Below, in pieces: positions 8,437 through 17,031 of a stretch of 64,000 bases of DNA (position 1 is the stretch's first letter; the number at the start of each line of letters is the position of its first letter). Location: assembly GCF_004217095.1 (NCBI RefSeq), contig NZ_SHKO01000002.1:310001-374000 (forward strand). The letters are read 5' to 3'. The notes under the pieces were generated by a model. That model was not told the origin of the DNA. It was given only the letters and a program-made list of their open reading frames with translations, and searched no databases. The translations under genes and the position numbers were made by a program. Origin of the DNA: Advenella incenata. GTDB lineage: Bacteria; Pseudomonadota; Gammaproteobacteria; Burkholderiales; Burkholderiaceae_B.

Positions 8437-9204
8437 ATGACCGACCATACCCTTGAGCAGGAACAGATTAAAGCGCATTTCATTGCCGAGCGCGGCTACT
8501 GGAGACCCTGGACACAGGCCATCTTGTGCCACAAACCGCAATTTCTGAACGGTTATGCATCCTATGCCGGTTATCCGGCACGGCAGGGTCCGTTGTCCGA
8601 GCGCCTGGTGGAACTGATCTACATCGCGCTCGATAGCTCCGCGACCCATCTGTACCCGACAGGTCTGAGAACCCATCTGGATTTTGCCCGCGCGGCAGGA
8701 GTGAGCGCGGCAGACGTTTTTGATGTGCTGCATATTGTGGCCTCCCAGGGCCTCAGCCACGTCTATGACGCCGTGAGCATTCTTGCGGAAGAAACCGGCC
8801 TTGAATCCCGCGCGGCGATGTCCGTGCAACAGCGCGAGCGCGTGCTGCAGCACTTTCAGGAAACGCCTGCTTTCATGGAGACATTGGCGCAACTGGATCC
8901 GGGCTATCTGGACGTAGTGCTCGATTTTCTTGAAGAGCAAAACGGTCAGTCAGCGCCCGGCGGTCTGGCGCCCGCCGAACGCAGGCTTATTGAAGTTGCC
9001 CTGGCTGCCTGCTTTACCGGTTTCAATGAAACAATGTTGCGCATTCGCATCCGGGGGGCGCTGAAAATGAATATCAGCCAGGCGGAACTGCTGCAAGCCA
9101 TTCAGCTTGGGGCGCATTTATCCATTCACGGTACCGCGCTGGGAGCCAATACATTCGAAGAGAGCGTTCGGTCTGGTGTGCCGGACAATTCTGCAGAAAA
9201 ATGA
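8437..9204 (+). CDS. Carboxymuconolactone decarboxylase (CMD/AhpD-fold) family protein, two-domain
   Basis: The chosen ATG at 8437 gives 255 residues; an earlier in-frame ATG at 8398 is possible but not favoured. Two CMD-like helical repeats can be seen. The first is around LSERLVELIYIALDSSATHLYPTGLRTHLDFA. The second is around PAERRLIEVALAACFTGFNETMLRIRIRGALKMNISQAELLQAIQ. The CxxC redox pair of AhpD peroxidases is absent: the site reads SSATH, with the histidines kept. A peroxidase role is therefore unlikely, while a lactone- or ring-processing or purely structural role is open. It is the last gene of the catabolic operon and its substrate is unknown. Confidence 0.78.
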   Translation: MTDHTLEQEQIKAHFIAERGYWRPWTQAILCHKPQFLNGYASYAGYPARQGPLSERLVELIYIALDSSATHLYPTGLRTHLDFARAAGVSAADVFDVLHIVASQGLSHVYDAVSILAEETGLESRAAMSVQQRERVLQHFQETPAFMETLAQLDPGYLDVVLDFLEEQNGQSAPGGLAPAERRLIEVALAACFTGFNETMLRIRIRGALKMNISQAELLQAIQLGAHLSIHGTALGANTFEESVRSGVPDNSAEK

Positions 9205-9264
9205 AGTGCATTACCGCTCAAGTACTTGGCTGCGCAAGGGGGCGCCAGTCAAACTCGGCCGCGT

Positions 9265-9296
9265 AAAGCCCCGTTGGCCAGGCATTGGCGGGCTTT
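9265..9296 (+). terminator. Possible hairpin terminator after the catabolic operon
   Basis: AAAGCCC at 9265-9271 pairs with GGGCTTT at 9290-9296 around a GC-rich loop that can fold further. It lies 60 bases after the last stop of the operon. No U-run follows, so termination without Rho is uncertain. Confidence 0.4.
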
Positions 9297-9405
9297 AACC
9301 GGCTTTGGCAGGGGCTAACGGGCACGTTGGGCAAGCCGTGTAAAATGGCCGTCTATGCAAAGACAATGCGCCCGCCAATACTTTTCTGTTCAATTCAATT
9401 GACAT

Positions 9406-10398
9406 ATGCACCCGACTCAAACCCAAACTTATTCCTCCAGCGTTGCCGCCACGCCTGACGCGGATGTATTGCGTGTTTTGCAGGCCTTGAGTCTGCAGCG
9501 CATCAGCGGATGGCATCTTCCCGGCTACTATCTGGGTATTACATATGAATCGGTGGGTCTTGACGCGGCAACGCTGACAATGGATCTGGATAGCAATGTA
9601 GACCGCAACGGCCAGCCGCTACCGGTTGCCCTGTGCATACTTGCCGATGTTGCGCTGGCGGCCGCCATTCGCGGAGAAGTGGGATTTGCTACCCGGCTGG
9701 CGACGGTCAGCGCCAGACTCACGTTTACCGGTAGATCCGGAACACAGCGGCTTTCTGCCAGAAGCCATACCCGGTTTCGCTCGGACGCAAACACAATTGC
9801 AATCCGCAACAGCAGTGTGGCGGTTCTTTCCGGGGATACGGAAATATGTTTTGCGGAAGCCAATTTTGCCGTTCTGAATCGTCCGGCAGATAAACCTGCA
9901 CAAGCGCTGCCAAGTCCTGAGTCATTGGAACAAGTTGAGCAACTTGGTATCAATGATCTTACCGATCAGGAAAGACGCGTTTATCTCAAAGCACAGAAAG
10001 CCAGTGTCGACGGCAGACATCAAGATGGAGACAGCGCGGGCGATCGCGATACAACTGTGACTTTTACAGAAAGGTTCTGGGGGTTGATGCCGCAAGCGCA
10101 CGGCAAGGCAGCCACATGCGAGATCGAATGCGGCCTTCATATTGGCAATCGGGTCGGTCATGTACAGGGCGGGATACTGCTGGGGCTTGCGATCAGCACC
10201 AGCCTTGCTACTGTAGAGCACGGCTGGCGCATGCTTGAGATAAGCGCCAACTTCATTCGTCCAGGAACCGAAGGCATATTGAAAGCAAGCAGTCGTATCG
10301 TTAACCAGGGACGCAACCTTGCTCATGTCACCTGCGATATTACGACTGACACGGGCCGATTGGTGCTCCAGACCCAATCCACCCTGATCCGGGAATGA
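9406..10398 (+). CDS. Double-hotdog thioesterase-like protein (PaaI/acyl-CoA thioesterase type)
   Basis: The 330-residue product appears to hold two hotdog folds. The first covers residues 30-165, with LCILADVALAAAIRG as central helix and RLATVSARLTFTGRSG as strand. The second covers about residues 220-330, with HVQGGILLGLAISTSLATV and LEISANFIRPGTEGILKASSRIVNQGRNLAHVTCDI. The second matches PaaI-like thioesterases, where the glycine-rich helix packs on the strand carrying the FxRPG turn. These enzymes hydrolyse acyl-CoA thioesters. It has the same direction as the CoA operon to its left but is separated by 201 bases, so it may be transcribed separately. The substrate is unknown. Confidence 0.75.
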   Translation: MHPTQTQTYSSSVAATPDADVLRVLQALSLQRISGWHLPGYYLGITYESVGLDAATLTMDLDSNVDRNGQPLPVALCILADVALAAAIRGEVGFATRLATVSARLTFTGRSGTQRLSARSHTRFRSDANTIAIRNSSVAVLSGDTEICFAEANFAVLNRPADKPAQALPSPESLEQVEQLGINDLTDQERRVYLKAQKASVDGRHQDGDSAGDRDTTVTFTERFWGLMPQAHGKAATCEIECGLHIGNRVGHVQGGILLGLAISTSLATVEHGWRMLEISANFIRPGTEGILKASSRIVNQGRNLAHVTCDITTDTGRLVLQTQSTLIRE

Positions 10399-10493
10399 AT
10401 AAGCCAACAAACTTGCGCTCACTACCATTCAGGATGGCAGCAAAGTATCCGTTTGCGTTGCGCCTGCCTGAGCATGACGTAGCAATGAATCGT

Positions 10494-11474
10494 TCAGTCC
10501 AGGCGAATACCCAGTGACTTGATAACGGCGCCCCAGGTTTTCGAATGCGCTGCAATCAGATCGCCGAATGCCGTGGCGCTGATCATGCGCGCCTCGGCGC
10601 CCTCTGTCAAAAACTTCTTCCTGATCTCTTCAGAAGCAAGGGCTTCATTGACGGCCGCATTTAGTTTATCCGTAATGGTGTCCGGTGTTCCGGCAGGCGC
10701 CAGCAAACCGTACCAGGAATAGGCCAGCATGTTTGGCGTACCCGCTTCTGCAAAAGTCGGAATGGATGGCGCTGCCTGCGAACGCTTTTCAGATGTCATT
10801 GCAATGGCCTTTAATCGGCCGGCCTGAATATGCGGCAGCGAGGTAGTAATGGCATCGAAGAACAGATCGACATGCCCGGCCACCAGATCGGACATGGCTG
10901 GCGATGAGCCCTTATAGGGAACGTCCAGAATATCGGCACCCGTGGCACCGCGTAACATGGACAGGACCAGATGGGTCGAAGAGCCATTGCCCAGCGTCGC
11001 CGCCGACAGTTTTCCCGGCTCTTTTTTTGCCAGATCAATAAGCTCGCGCACATTGTTGGCCGGCACGGCTGGATTGGCAACCAGCACAAATGGCGTCAGG
11101 CCGGCAAGCGCGACCGGCTTGAAGTCAGACACTTTATACGGCAGCTTGCTGAACAGGTGTGGATTGGTCGACAGTGTTGTGGTAACGGCCATCAATAGCG
11201 TATATCCATCTGGCCGGGCTCGGGCGACCGCTTCTGCGCCAATGATGGTCGAGGCGCCCGGTTTGTTTTCCACCACTACCGGTTGCGACAATTTTTCGGA
11301 CAGCTTCTGCGATAACAGACGCGCCAGAATATCGGTAAAGCCACCAGGCGAATAGGGCACCACGATCTTGATCGGTTTATCCGGGTAGTGTTCTGCGGTT
11401 TGCGAATGTGCCGTGGTGGCAGTAAAAGCCAGTACAGATGCGCCGATCAGGACGGCGCTTGGAAAAAAATTCAT
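10494..11474 (-). CDS. Bug/TctC family periplasmic solute-binding protein
   Basis: The ATG at 11474 gives 326 residues, with GGAG about ten bases upstream. An in-frame TTG further out (11510) would only lengthen the leader. A Sec signal peptide with a hydrophobic core (VLIGASVLAFTATTAHS) ends near residue 23. The mature start (YPDKPIKIVVPYSPGGFTDILARLL) is the Bug-family hallmark, followed by VVVENKPGASTIIGAEAVARARPDGYTLL and a C-terminal LLAPAGTPDTITDKLN. Bug proteins bind carboxylates or other small organic anions in the periplasm. No TctA/TctB membrane genes are adjacent, as is common for these orphan receptors. It diverges from the SDR gene at 11972. Confidence 0.93.
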   Translation of the reverse strand: MNFFPSAVLIGASVLAFTATTAHSQTAEHYPDKPIKIVVPYSPGGFTDILARLLSQKLSEKLSQPVVVENKPGASTIIGAEAVARARPDGYTLLMAVTTTLSTNPHLFSKLPYKVSDFKPVALAGLTPFVLVANPAVPANNVRELIDLAKKEPGKLSAATLGNGSSTHLVLSMLRGATGADILDVPYKGSSPAMSDLVAGHVDLFFDAITTSLPHIQAGRLKAIAMTSEKRSQAAPSIPTFAEAGTPNMLAYSWYGLLAPAGTPDTITDKLNAAVNEALASEEIRKKFLTEGAEARMISATAFGDLIAAHSKTWGAVIKSLGIRLD

Positions 11475-11971
11475 GCTTGGTCTCGCTCCAGTTGGAAACT
11501 TTGTCTTCAATTACATTGCCATCTTTGTGGCAAAAGCTTTTTATACACTGACTGCTTTTGAGCGATAAGGGGCACAGGCGCAGAACAATACTGCAAATTC
11601 AGGAGCAATGACCTGTGGTCAATTTTTATCACAGTCGTTATCAAGCGGCTGCGGTAAAGTGATGACAATAGTGATTCGCGCATCGGCTTGCTGCTTGCAC
11701 TACTATTGCTCGCCAAAAGCTCGATTGTGTTTTGCATGATTTGCGGCTAGTGCGCGCAGCGCATGCCGGATAAGATGAAAACAGGCTGGCTGTGGCACGC
11801 CCCGGGCAGGTGACAGTCTACAGGTTCAGCGGGCTGCACACCGCGGTCGTGGCTATCCTGGGCGCGTTTGATCGGCAAAGCCCATGGCAGACAGGCGCAG
11901 ATCCGCTATACGCAGCAACGGCAGATCTGCACACAGAATCAACATAAACCAGACGGAGCAAAGGAGTCAGG
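11475..11971. other. Long divergent intergenic region
   Basis: About 500 bases separate the Bug gene (leftward) and an SDR gene (rightward). I see no convincing coding frame. A spaced inverted repeat, CAATAGT at 11666-11672 and ACTATTG at 11702-11708, could be regulatory. The region must hold both divergent promoters; I could not place them with confidence. Confidence 0.5.
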
Positions 11972-12769
11972 ATGAATGATACGTGGTTGGGCATTGCGGG
12001 ACGGGTCGTGGCGGTCACGGGGGCAAACGGCGGCATCGGACGCGCAACGGTGCGTGCACTGCTTGAAAATGGCGCACATGTCGCCATGCTGGATCGTCAG
12101 GCATTATCGCCTGGCGAGGTGGCCCAGCTGCGTGCCAATGCCAAGGGAGAATGTCTGTCACTGGCCTGCGACGTTGCCAACGATGACCAGGTCGCTGCGA
12201 CTGCAGAAATCGTGACCAGGCAACTGGGCAACTGTTTTGCACTGGTCAATAATGCGGCGGTTTCCGTACAGGGGCATCTTGATGCGATTGATATTGCAGA
12301 CTGGCAGCGCCAGATTGACGTTAATCTGACAGGCTATTTGCGCTGTGCCCGCGCCTTTGGCCAGTCAATGCAGGCCCGGGGCGAAGGCGCTATCGTTCAT
12401 ATCGCATCCATCGCCGGTTCAAATCCTCAGCCGTTCAGCGGCGCTTACAGCACCACCAAAGCGGCAATTCTGATGCTCTCCAGGCAACTGGCGGTTGAAT
12501 GGGGGCCACAGGGGGTGCGCAGCAATGCGATCAGTCCCGGGCTGATCCGCACACCCCTGAGCGAACCCTATTATGTTGATCCGCAGGTGCGCGAGCAACG
12601 GGAAAATGCCGTGCCTCAACGTCGCATCGGCATGTCGGAGGATATCGCCAATGTGGCCGTCTTTCTTGTAAGCAATCGTTCGGCCTACGTCAATGGTGCA
12701 GAAATAGTGGTGGATGGAGGCTTTACGCAGTCGCTCATGAGTCATATTCCGCGACCTCGTCGCGCGTAA
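11972..12769 (+). CDS. SDR family oxidoreductase
   Basis: A 265-residue classical SDR with TGANGGIG at residues 17-24, the NNAAV segment, a SIAGS active-site serine region and GAYSTTKAAI carrying the Tyr-x3-Lys pair. The C-terminal VNGAEIVVDGG segment is typical of the family. The ATG is preceded by a strong AAAGGAG ribosome binding site. The gene stands alone, diverging from the Bug receptor, which may point to a shared substrate. The reaction is not determinable from sequence. Confidence 0.9.
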   Translation: MNDTWLGIAGRVVAVTGANGGIGRATVRALLENGAHVAMLDRQALSPGEVAQLRANAKGECLSLACDVANDDQVAATAEIVTRQLGNCFALVNNAAVSVQGHLDAIDIADWQRQIDVNLTGYLRCARAFGQSMQARGEGAIVHIASIAGSNPQPFSGAYSTTKAAILMLSRQLAVEWGPQGVRSNAISPGLIRTPLSEPYYVDPQVREQRENAVPQRRIGMSEDIANVAVFLVSNRSAYVNGAEIVVDGGFTQSLMSHIPRPRRA

Positions 12770-12920
12770 ACTGAACGCGTCAGCGAAATGCGGCGGCCAA
12801 ATACGCCAGCGCAAAATAAGTCAGCGGGTCTGTTATTGTTTTGCTGATGAGCGCGCTGCCGGCCGCGCAGATTTCCTACGTTGGTGTCATGGCAGGCCTG
12901 CGCTGTGCTCAGTGTTCTAA

Positions 12921-12941
12921 AAGGCAGGCCAGGCCTGCCTT
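12921..12941. terminator. Bidirectional hairpin between convergent SDR and sodA genes
   Basis: AAGGCAGGC and GCCTGCCTT form a perfect nine-base stem with a three-base loop, lying between two genes that converge. On the minus strand the stem is followed by TTTTAG, so termination of the sodA transcript is the better supported direction. Confidence 0.65.
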
Positions 12942-13002
12942 CCGGTTCACATGAGTGCGATCGGACGGGCGCAATCAGGTGAAAGCGCTCTGGTACATAC
13001 TA

Positions 13003-13614
13003 TCAGCCTATTGCCGCTTCGTAGCGGCGTGCTACCTCTGGCCAGTTGACCACATTGTAGAACGCCGCAATATACTCGGGCCGGCGGTTTTGGTACTTCA
13101 GATAGTAAGCATGCTCCCACACATCAAGGCCCAGAATCGGTGTGTTACCGGTCATCAGCGGGCTGTCCTGGTTTGCTGTGCTTTCAACAACCAGTTTCTT
13201 TTCGGGCGTAACGCTCAGCCAGGCCCAGCCGCTGCCGAAGCGGGAAATGGCTGCTTTGGTGAAGGCTTCCTTGAATTTGTCCAGACCGCCCAGGTCCGTG
13301 TCAATGGCTGCGGCAAGACTGCCATCGGGCTGGCCGCCGCCTTGTGCCGACATCACTTGCCAGAACAGGCTGTGATTGGCATGGCCGCCGCCGTTATTGC
13401 GTACCGCGGCGCGCACGGATTCGGGCAGTTTATCGATATCGGCAATCAACTCTTCGACAGCCGGCTTGGGCAGGTTTGCGCCCTCCAGCGCCGCATTCAG
13501 GTTGTTGATATACGTCTGGTGGTGCTTGGTGTAGTGGATTTCCATCGTCTGCGCATCGATATTGGGTTCGAGCGCATCGTAAGCGTAAGGTAAAGCGGGA
13601 AGGGTATAAGACAT
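13003..13614 (-). CDS. sodA: Superoxide dismutase, manganese type
   Basis: The start at 13614 has AGGAG eight bases upstream and gives 203 residues, the usual SodA length. Metal ligands are visible as His27, His81, Asp164 and His168. [11 protein letters not shown] and the ANQDSPL segment (glutamine in the second domain) are the features that favour manganese over iron. [19 protein letters not shown] closes the active site. The enzyme dismutates superoxide to H2O2 and O2 in the cytoplasm. A small helical-protein gene lies just upstream in the same direction, and a Fur-box-like sequence precedes both. This suggests iron-repressed expression, as known for sodA in other Proteobacteria. Confidence 0.96.
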   Translation of the reverse strand: MSYTLPALPYAYDALEPNIDAQTMEIHYTKHHQTYINNLNAALEGANLPKPAVEELIADIDKLPESVRAAVRNNGGGHANHSLFWQVMSAQGGGQPDGSLAAAIDTDLGGLDKFKEAFTKAAISRFGSGWAWLSVTPEKKLVVESTANQDSPLMTGNTPILGLDVWEHAYYLKYQNRRPEYIAAFYNVVNWPEVARRYEAAIG

Positions 13615-13731
13615 GAACTGCTCCTGATGTAATTCAGTGATAAAGGAATCAGCAGGATGAGTCACCGGCTGGCGATGTTGATCCAATGCAAGACGCTCAA
13701 CCTACGGATCGTGAATGCAAGAGAAAACCCG

Positions 13732-14208
13732 TCAATGAACGGCTATCTCAAGTGTGATACCTGCCGCGCCCTGGCTGGCCACCAGTTGCGCCTGCTTATC
13801 GTCCGGGTGCAAGCCCAGAAAACGGGTAAGTTCGCCATAGGTGCGCCGGCTGTGACTCATGGCCGCCATTTGCCACGCTTGGGGCAGGGCGCGATCATTC
13901 ATTGCCGTGCACAGTTTCTCGTGTGCCAGGCACAAGTGCAGGCGTTGTAGCGCCACGCTGCCAAGACGTTCGTAAGTGTCGGCCAGATTGTGATGGGCAA
14001 TCACATAGGCGGCAACGACGGTATCGGCGTCATCAACCTGGCCAAAGAAATCCGTAGCGATCGTCAGGGCAAGATCATAGTGTCCGATCGCTTCCCTGTA
14101 GCTGCCGCTGCTGAACGCATCATTGCCATCTGTCGTAGCCTGACGCCAGCGCACAAGATAATCCTGGCCGTTTACAGCACACGCTTCGGTCATTATTTCA
14201 TTCAGCAT
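13732..14208 (-). CDS. Small TPR-like helical protein upstream of sodA
   Basis: The 158-residue product is almost entirely helical. It contains segments resembling tetratricopeptide repeats (GNDAFSSGSYREAIGHYDLALTIA; AYVIAHHNLADTYERLGS). No signal peptide or membrane segment is seen. An alternative ATG lies five codons in (14193). It precedes sodA by 117 bases in the same direction and probably shares its promoter. In Pseudomonas an open reading frame called orfX sits next to sodA in a Fur-regulated operon. Equivalence with this gene is only a suggestion based on position. Function unknown. Confidence 0.7.
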   Translation of the reverse strand: MLNEIMTEACAVNGQDYLVRWRQATTDGNDAFSSGSYREAIGHYDLALTIATDFFGQVDDADTVVAAYVIAHHNLADTYERLGSVALQRLHLCLAHEKLCTAMNDRALPQAWQMAAMSHSRRTYGELTRFLGLHPDDKQAQLVASQGAAGITLEIAVH

Positions 14209-14244
14209 AAAGCCTCCATCGCACTATTTTGTATCGCTTATGCA

Positions 14245-14263
14245 AATAGTAATGATTTTTATT
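14245..14263. promoter_or_regulatory. Fur-box-like sequence in the sodA/padR divergent region
   Basis: The 19 bases centred on 14254 contain the core AATGATT and match the classical Fur consensus at about 12 of 19 positions by my alignment. It lies about 40 bases upstream of the small TPR-like gene that precedes sodA, inside an AT-rich divergent promoter region. Iron-dependent control of the leftward sodA operon is plausible. Confidence 0.4.
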
Positions 14264-14452
14264 ATATATATCAATTATGGCCATCCTGCGAGTAATGTGA
14301 ATATTTAATTTATCATTAAAAATCAGTGAATTATGGAATAAATTGCCACGTATCCATTCCCTGTTAATGGCTTTTCCGTAGAATATTAGCTAAAAATTAT
14401 CATGAAAATAATTGGTAATGCTGCTATTTCACTTGACTATTAAGATCATAAA

Positions 14453-14470
14453 ATATATCGTAAGATATAT
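14453..14470. promoter_or_regulatory. Inverted repeat, candidate autoregulatory operator of the PadR gene
   Basis: ATATATC (14453-14459) and GATATAT (14464-14470) are perfect seven-base arms around GTAA. The repeat ends 17 bases before the ATG of the PadR-family gene and would overlap promoter or ribosome-binding elements. PadR proteins typically bind such dyads and repress their own operon. Confidence 0.55.
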
Positions 14471-14487
14471 ATTTACAAGGAAATGAA

Positions 14488-15069
14488 ATGAGAAAAGACA
14501 AGCAGCCAGGTCACCGCTTGCGCGAACACGGTCGGCATCGCCAGGAAGCCAATTTTACTCGCGGCCGCAAATTTTCCTCTGACGATCTGCAACTTATGTT
14601 GCTGGCCTTGCTTGAAAAACAGCCCAGTCACGGTTATGAACTGGTCAAGGAACTGGACAGCCGTTCCGGCGGATACTGGAAGCCCAGCCCTGGCATGGTG
14701 TATCCGGCGCTCACCTACATCCAGGAAATTGGTTACGCTTCGGTGTCGGTCAGCAGCAATAAAAAATCCTATGCATTGTTGCCTGAGGGTTTGGCATTCC
14801 TGAATGAACACCGCGATCAGGCAGAGGAGCTGCTGGCCATGCTGGTGCATTTGGCCAACAAAATGAAGTACATCCAGGGAGCGATGGCCGCTGATAGCGA
14901 TGCCACTGGCAATGACGGATGGCTCCCTGAGTTTCTGGCAGCGCGCCTGGCCCTGAAGCGCGCATTGCTGCTTAAAAGCGCCGCCGATCCACAGGAGCAA
15001 AAACGCATTACCTCAATTCTGCAAGAGGCCATTGCGCAAATTAACCAGCCCTGTACACCGCCACGATAG
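14488..15069 (+). CDS. PadR family transcriptional regulator, YqjI-like
   Basis: The 193-residue protein begins with a basic, histidine-containing tail (HRLREHGRHRQ). A PadR winged helix follows: FSSDDLQLMLLALLEKQPSHGYELVKELDSRSGGYWKPSPGMVYPALTYIQEIGYASV. A helical C-terminal half probably dimerises. In E. coli the similarly built YqjI, with a histidine-rich tail, is a nickel-responsive repressor of the ferric-siderophore reductase gene yqjH. Here the next gene in the same direction is a siderophore-interacting protein, so the pair mirrors yqjI-yqjH. A dyad just upstream of the start is a good operator candidate. The ribosome binding site AAGGAAATGAA is close to the start. Confidence 0.85.
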   Translation: MRKDKQPGHRLREHGRHRQEANFTRGRKFSSDDLQLMLLALLEKQPSHGYELVKELDSRSGGYWKPSPGMVYPALTYIQEIGYASVSVSSNKKSYALLPEGLAFLNEHRDQAEELLAMLVHLANKMKYIQGAMAADSDATGNDGWLPEFLAARLALKRALLLKSAADPQEQKRITSILQEAIAQINQPCTPPR

Positions 15070-15199
15070 GATAAACGGGTGAACACCTGTGCGGCGCTGC
15101 GCCTGCCCGAAGCTGCGGGCCGTTAAGATGTGCGCCTCTGAAGGCGCCGCCCAACCCTGTTTATCTGTTGATCGATGGCATTTTCAACGGATTCAAAAT

Positions 15200-16009
15200 A
15201 TGAGTACCCTCACAATGATGCAAACCCCGATTTCCACCGAACACATGCCCCAGCGCGTGCGCCACCCGCTCAAGGCCCGCCTGTTGCAAGTGAGGCAGGT
15301 CACCCGCCTGACGCCGCGCATGGTGCGCGTCACATTTCATGGTCCCGATCTTGGCGATTTTATCTCCGCCTCGTTTGACGACCATATGAAACTGTTTTTC
15401 CCTGCCGATGGCCAGCCTGTCGTTCCGACAAACACCGAAGCCGGGCCGCAGTTTCCTGAAGGAGCAGCGCGTCCGCCGGCGCGCGATTACACACCACGAC
15501 GCTACCGTCCCGCGGATAACGAACTGGATATTGATTTTGTCCTGCACGGTGATGGGCCGGCTTCAACCTGGGTCGCCGGCGCAACTGCGGGCGATCAACT
15601 GGTTGTTGCCGGCCCTCGCGGCTCATTTGTCACGGCGCCAGACTTCGACTGGCAATTGATGATCGGCGACGAAACCGCCTTGCCGGCTATCGGTCGGCGT
15701 CTTGAAGAGTTACCCAAAGGCGCCAAAGTCCACGTGATTGCACTGGTGGAAAACGCCGCCGAAGAACAGCACTTTCAGACGCAGGCCGATGTGCAGACGA
15801 CTTGGCTGCATCGGCAGCAGCAGCCTGAGCAAACTTTGGCTGACGCCGTGCGCGCCTTTACGCTGCCGGCGGGCGAAGGCTATATCTGGGGCGGTGGCCA
15901 GGCCGCTCAAATGCGGACCATCAGCCAGTACCTGCTTGAAGAAAAGGGCATTGATAAATCACGGATGCGTATCAGCAATTACTGGAAGCAGGGCAGTCCA
16001 CAGGAGTAG
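15200..16009 (+). CDS. Siderophore-interacting protein / NADPH-dependent ferric-siderophore reductase (YqjH/ViuB-like)
   Basis: I choose the ATG at 15200 (269 residues); the frame is open to a GTG at 15089, but the added residues do not resemble the family. The N-terminal FAD-binding barrel carries RDYTPRRYRPADNELDIDFVLHGDGPASTWV, with the arginine and tyrosine that contact FAD, and AGPRGSF. The C-terminal NAD(P)H-binding part contains IGDETALPAIGRRLEEL and ends in RISNYWKQG. These enzymes reduce ferric siderophore complexes in the cytoplasm to release iron. The YqjI-like regulator is directly upstream, so regulation by metal availability is likely. Confidence 0.9.
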   Translation: MSTLTMMQTPISTEHMPQRVRHPLKARLLQVRQVTRLTPRMVRVTFHGPDLGDFISASFDDHMKLFFPADGQPVVPTNTEAGPQFPEGAARPPARDYTPRRYRPADNELDIDFVLHGDGPASTWVAGATAGDQLVVAGPRGSFVTAPDFDWQLMIGDETALPAIGRRLEELPKGAKVHVIALVENAAEEQHFQTQADVQTTWLHRQQQPEQTLADAVRAFTLPAGEGYIWGGGQAAQMRTISQYLLEEKGIDKSRMRISNYWKQGSPQE

Positions 16010-16055
16010 GTCAACTGCGGTGACAGTTGTACCATAGGGTGCTATTGCACTTGCC

Positions 16056-16961
16056 TCAGGCAAAACGCTTGGACCCTGCGACGCATGCAATAACCGCCAC
16101 TGTAACGCCGACCATCAGCATGCTGACCGGTTCATGCAGTAGCGTTGCGGCCAGCGCCAGGCCAAAGAAAGGTTGCAGCAATTGCAACTGGCCCACAGCA
16201 GCAATGCCACCCTGAGCCAGGCCGCGATACCAGAACACAAAACCGATCAGCATGCTGAACAGCGACACATAAGCCAACCCTGCCCAGGCGGGAGTGCCGA
16301 TACCTGCGAATGAAGCCGGCATGGTCAGTAGCGACAGAACCAGCATGGCAGGTAAAGATAGCAATAAAGCCCAGCAGATCACCTGCCAGCCGCCCAGCTT
16401 GCGTGACAGCGCCGCGCCCTCGGCATAGCCCAGTCCGCAGACAAGCACGGCGGCAAGCATCAACAGATCGCCGGTCAGAGAAGCGCTCAGGCCCTGCGAC
16501 AGGGCAAATCCTGCCACCAGCAGGCTGCCGGTGACAGAGAAAAACCAGAAGGCAGGGCGCGGCTGCTCGCCACCCCGCAATACGCCGAATACTGCTGTGG
16601 CCAGCGGCAACAGACCGATAAATACAATGGAATGCGCTGACGTGACATGCTGCAGCGCCAGCGCTGTCAGCAGCGGAAACCCCACCACCACCCCCAGGGC
16701 CACAATGAACAGTGGAGCCAACTGGGCCCGGGTGGGGCGTTTTTGCCTGAACACCAGCAACAGGATCAGTGCCAGCACGCCGGCAATGGTTGCACGGGCG
16801 ACCGTTAAAAATATCGGATCAAATTGCAGCACCGCCACGCGCGTTGCCGGCAGCGAACCACTGAAAATCAGCACGCCCAGAAATCCATTGAGCCAGCCGC
16901 CTGCTGTATTTGCCTGCCCATTTCCGTGTTTCATGTATTCACCCGATTGAACATCCGTCAT
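16056..16961 (-). CDS. EamA/DMT family transporter (putative exporter)
   Basis: This 301-residue, very hydrophobic protein has about ten membrane-spanning segments arranged as two EamA repeats. The first includes VARATIAGVLALILLLVF and LPLATAVFGVLRGGE. The second includes AYVSLFSMLIGFVFWYRGLAQGGIAAVGQLQLLQPFFGLALAATLLHEPVS. Members export amino acids and other metabolites across the inner membrane. Two ATG codons (16961 and 16934) are both preceded by reasonable ribosome binding sites. It diverges from a MocR regulator with a clear operator in between. This very common arrangement suggests the regulator controls the exporter. Confidence 0.92.
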   Translation of the reverse strand: MTDVQSGEYMKHGNGQANTAGGWLNGFLGVLIFSGSLPATRVAVLQFDPIFLTVARATIAGVLALILLLVFRQKRPTRAQLAPLFIVALGVVVGFPLLTALALQHVTSAHSIVFIGLLPLATAVFGVLRGGEQPRPAFWFFSVTGSLLVAGFALSQGLSASLTGDLLMLAAVLVCGLGYAEGAALSRKLGGWQVICWALLLSLPAMLVLSLLTMPASFAGIGTPAWAGLAYVSLFSMLIGFVFWYRGLAQGGIAAVGQLQLLQPFFGLALAATLLHEPVSMLMVGVTVAVIACVAGSKRFA

Positions 16962-17031
16962 CTATCACACCTGCAATTGCGCCCGTATTCGTGAAACAGC
17001 AATGGCAAAATGCAATCTTAGAACTTATAAT

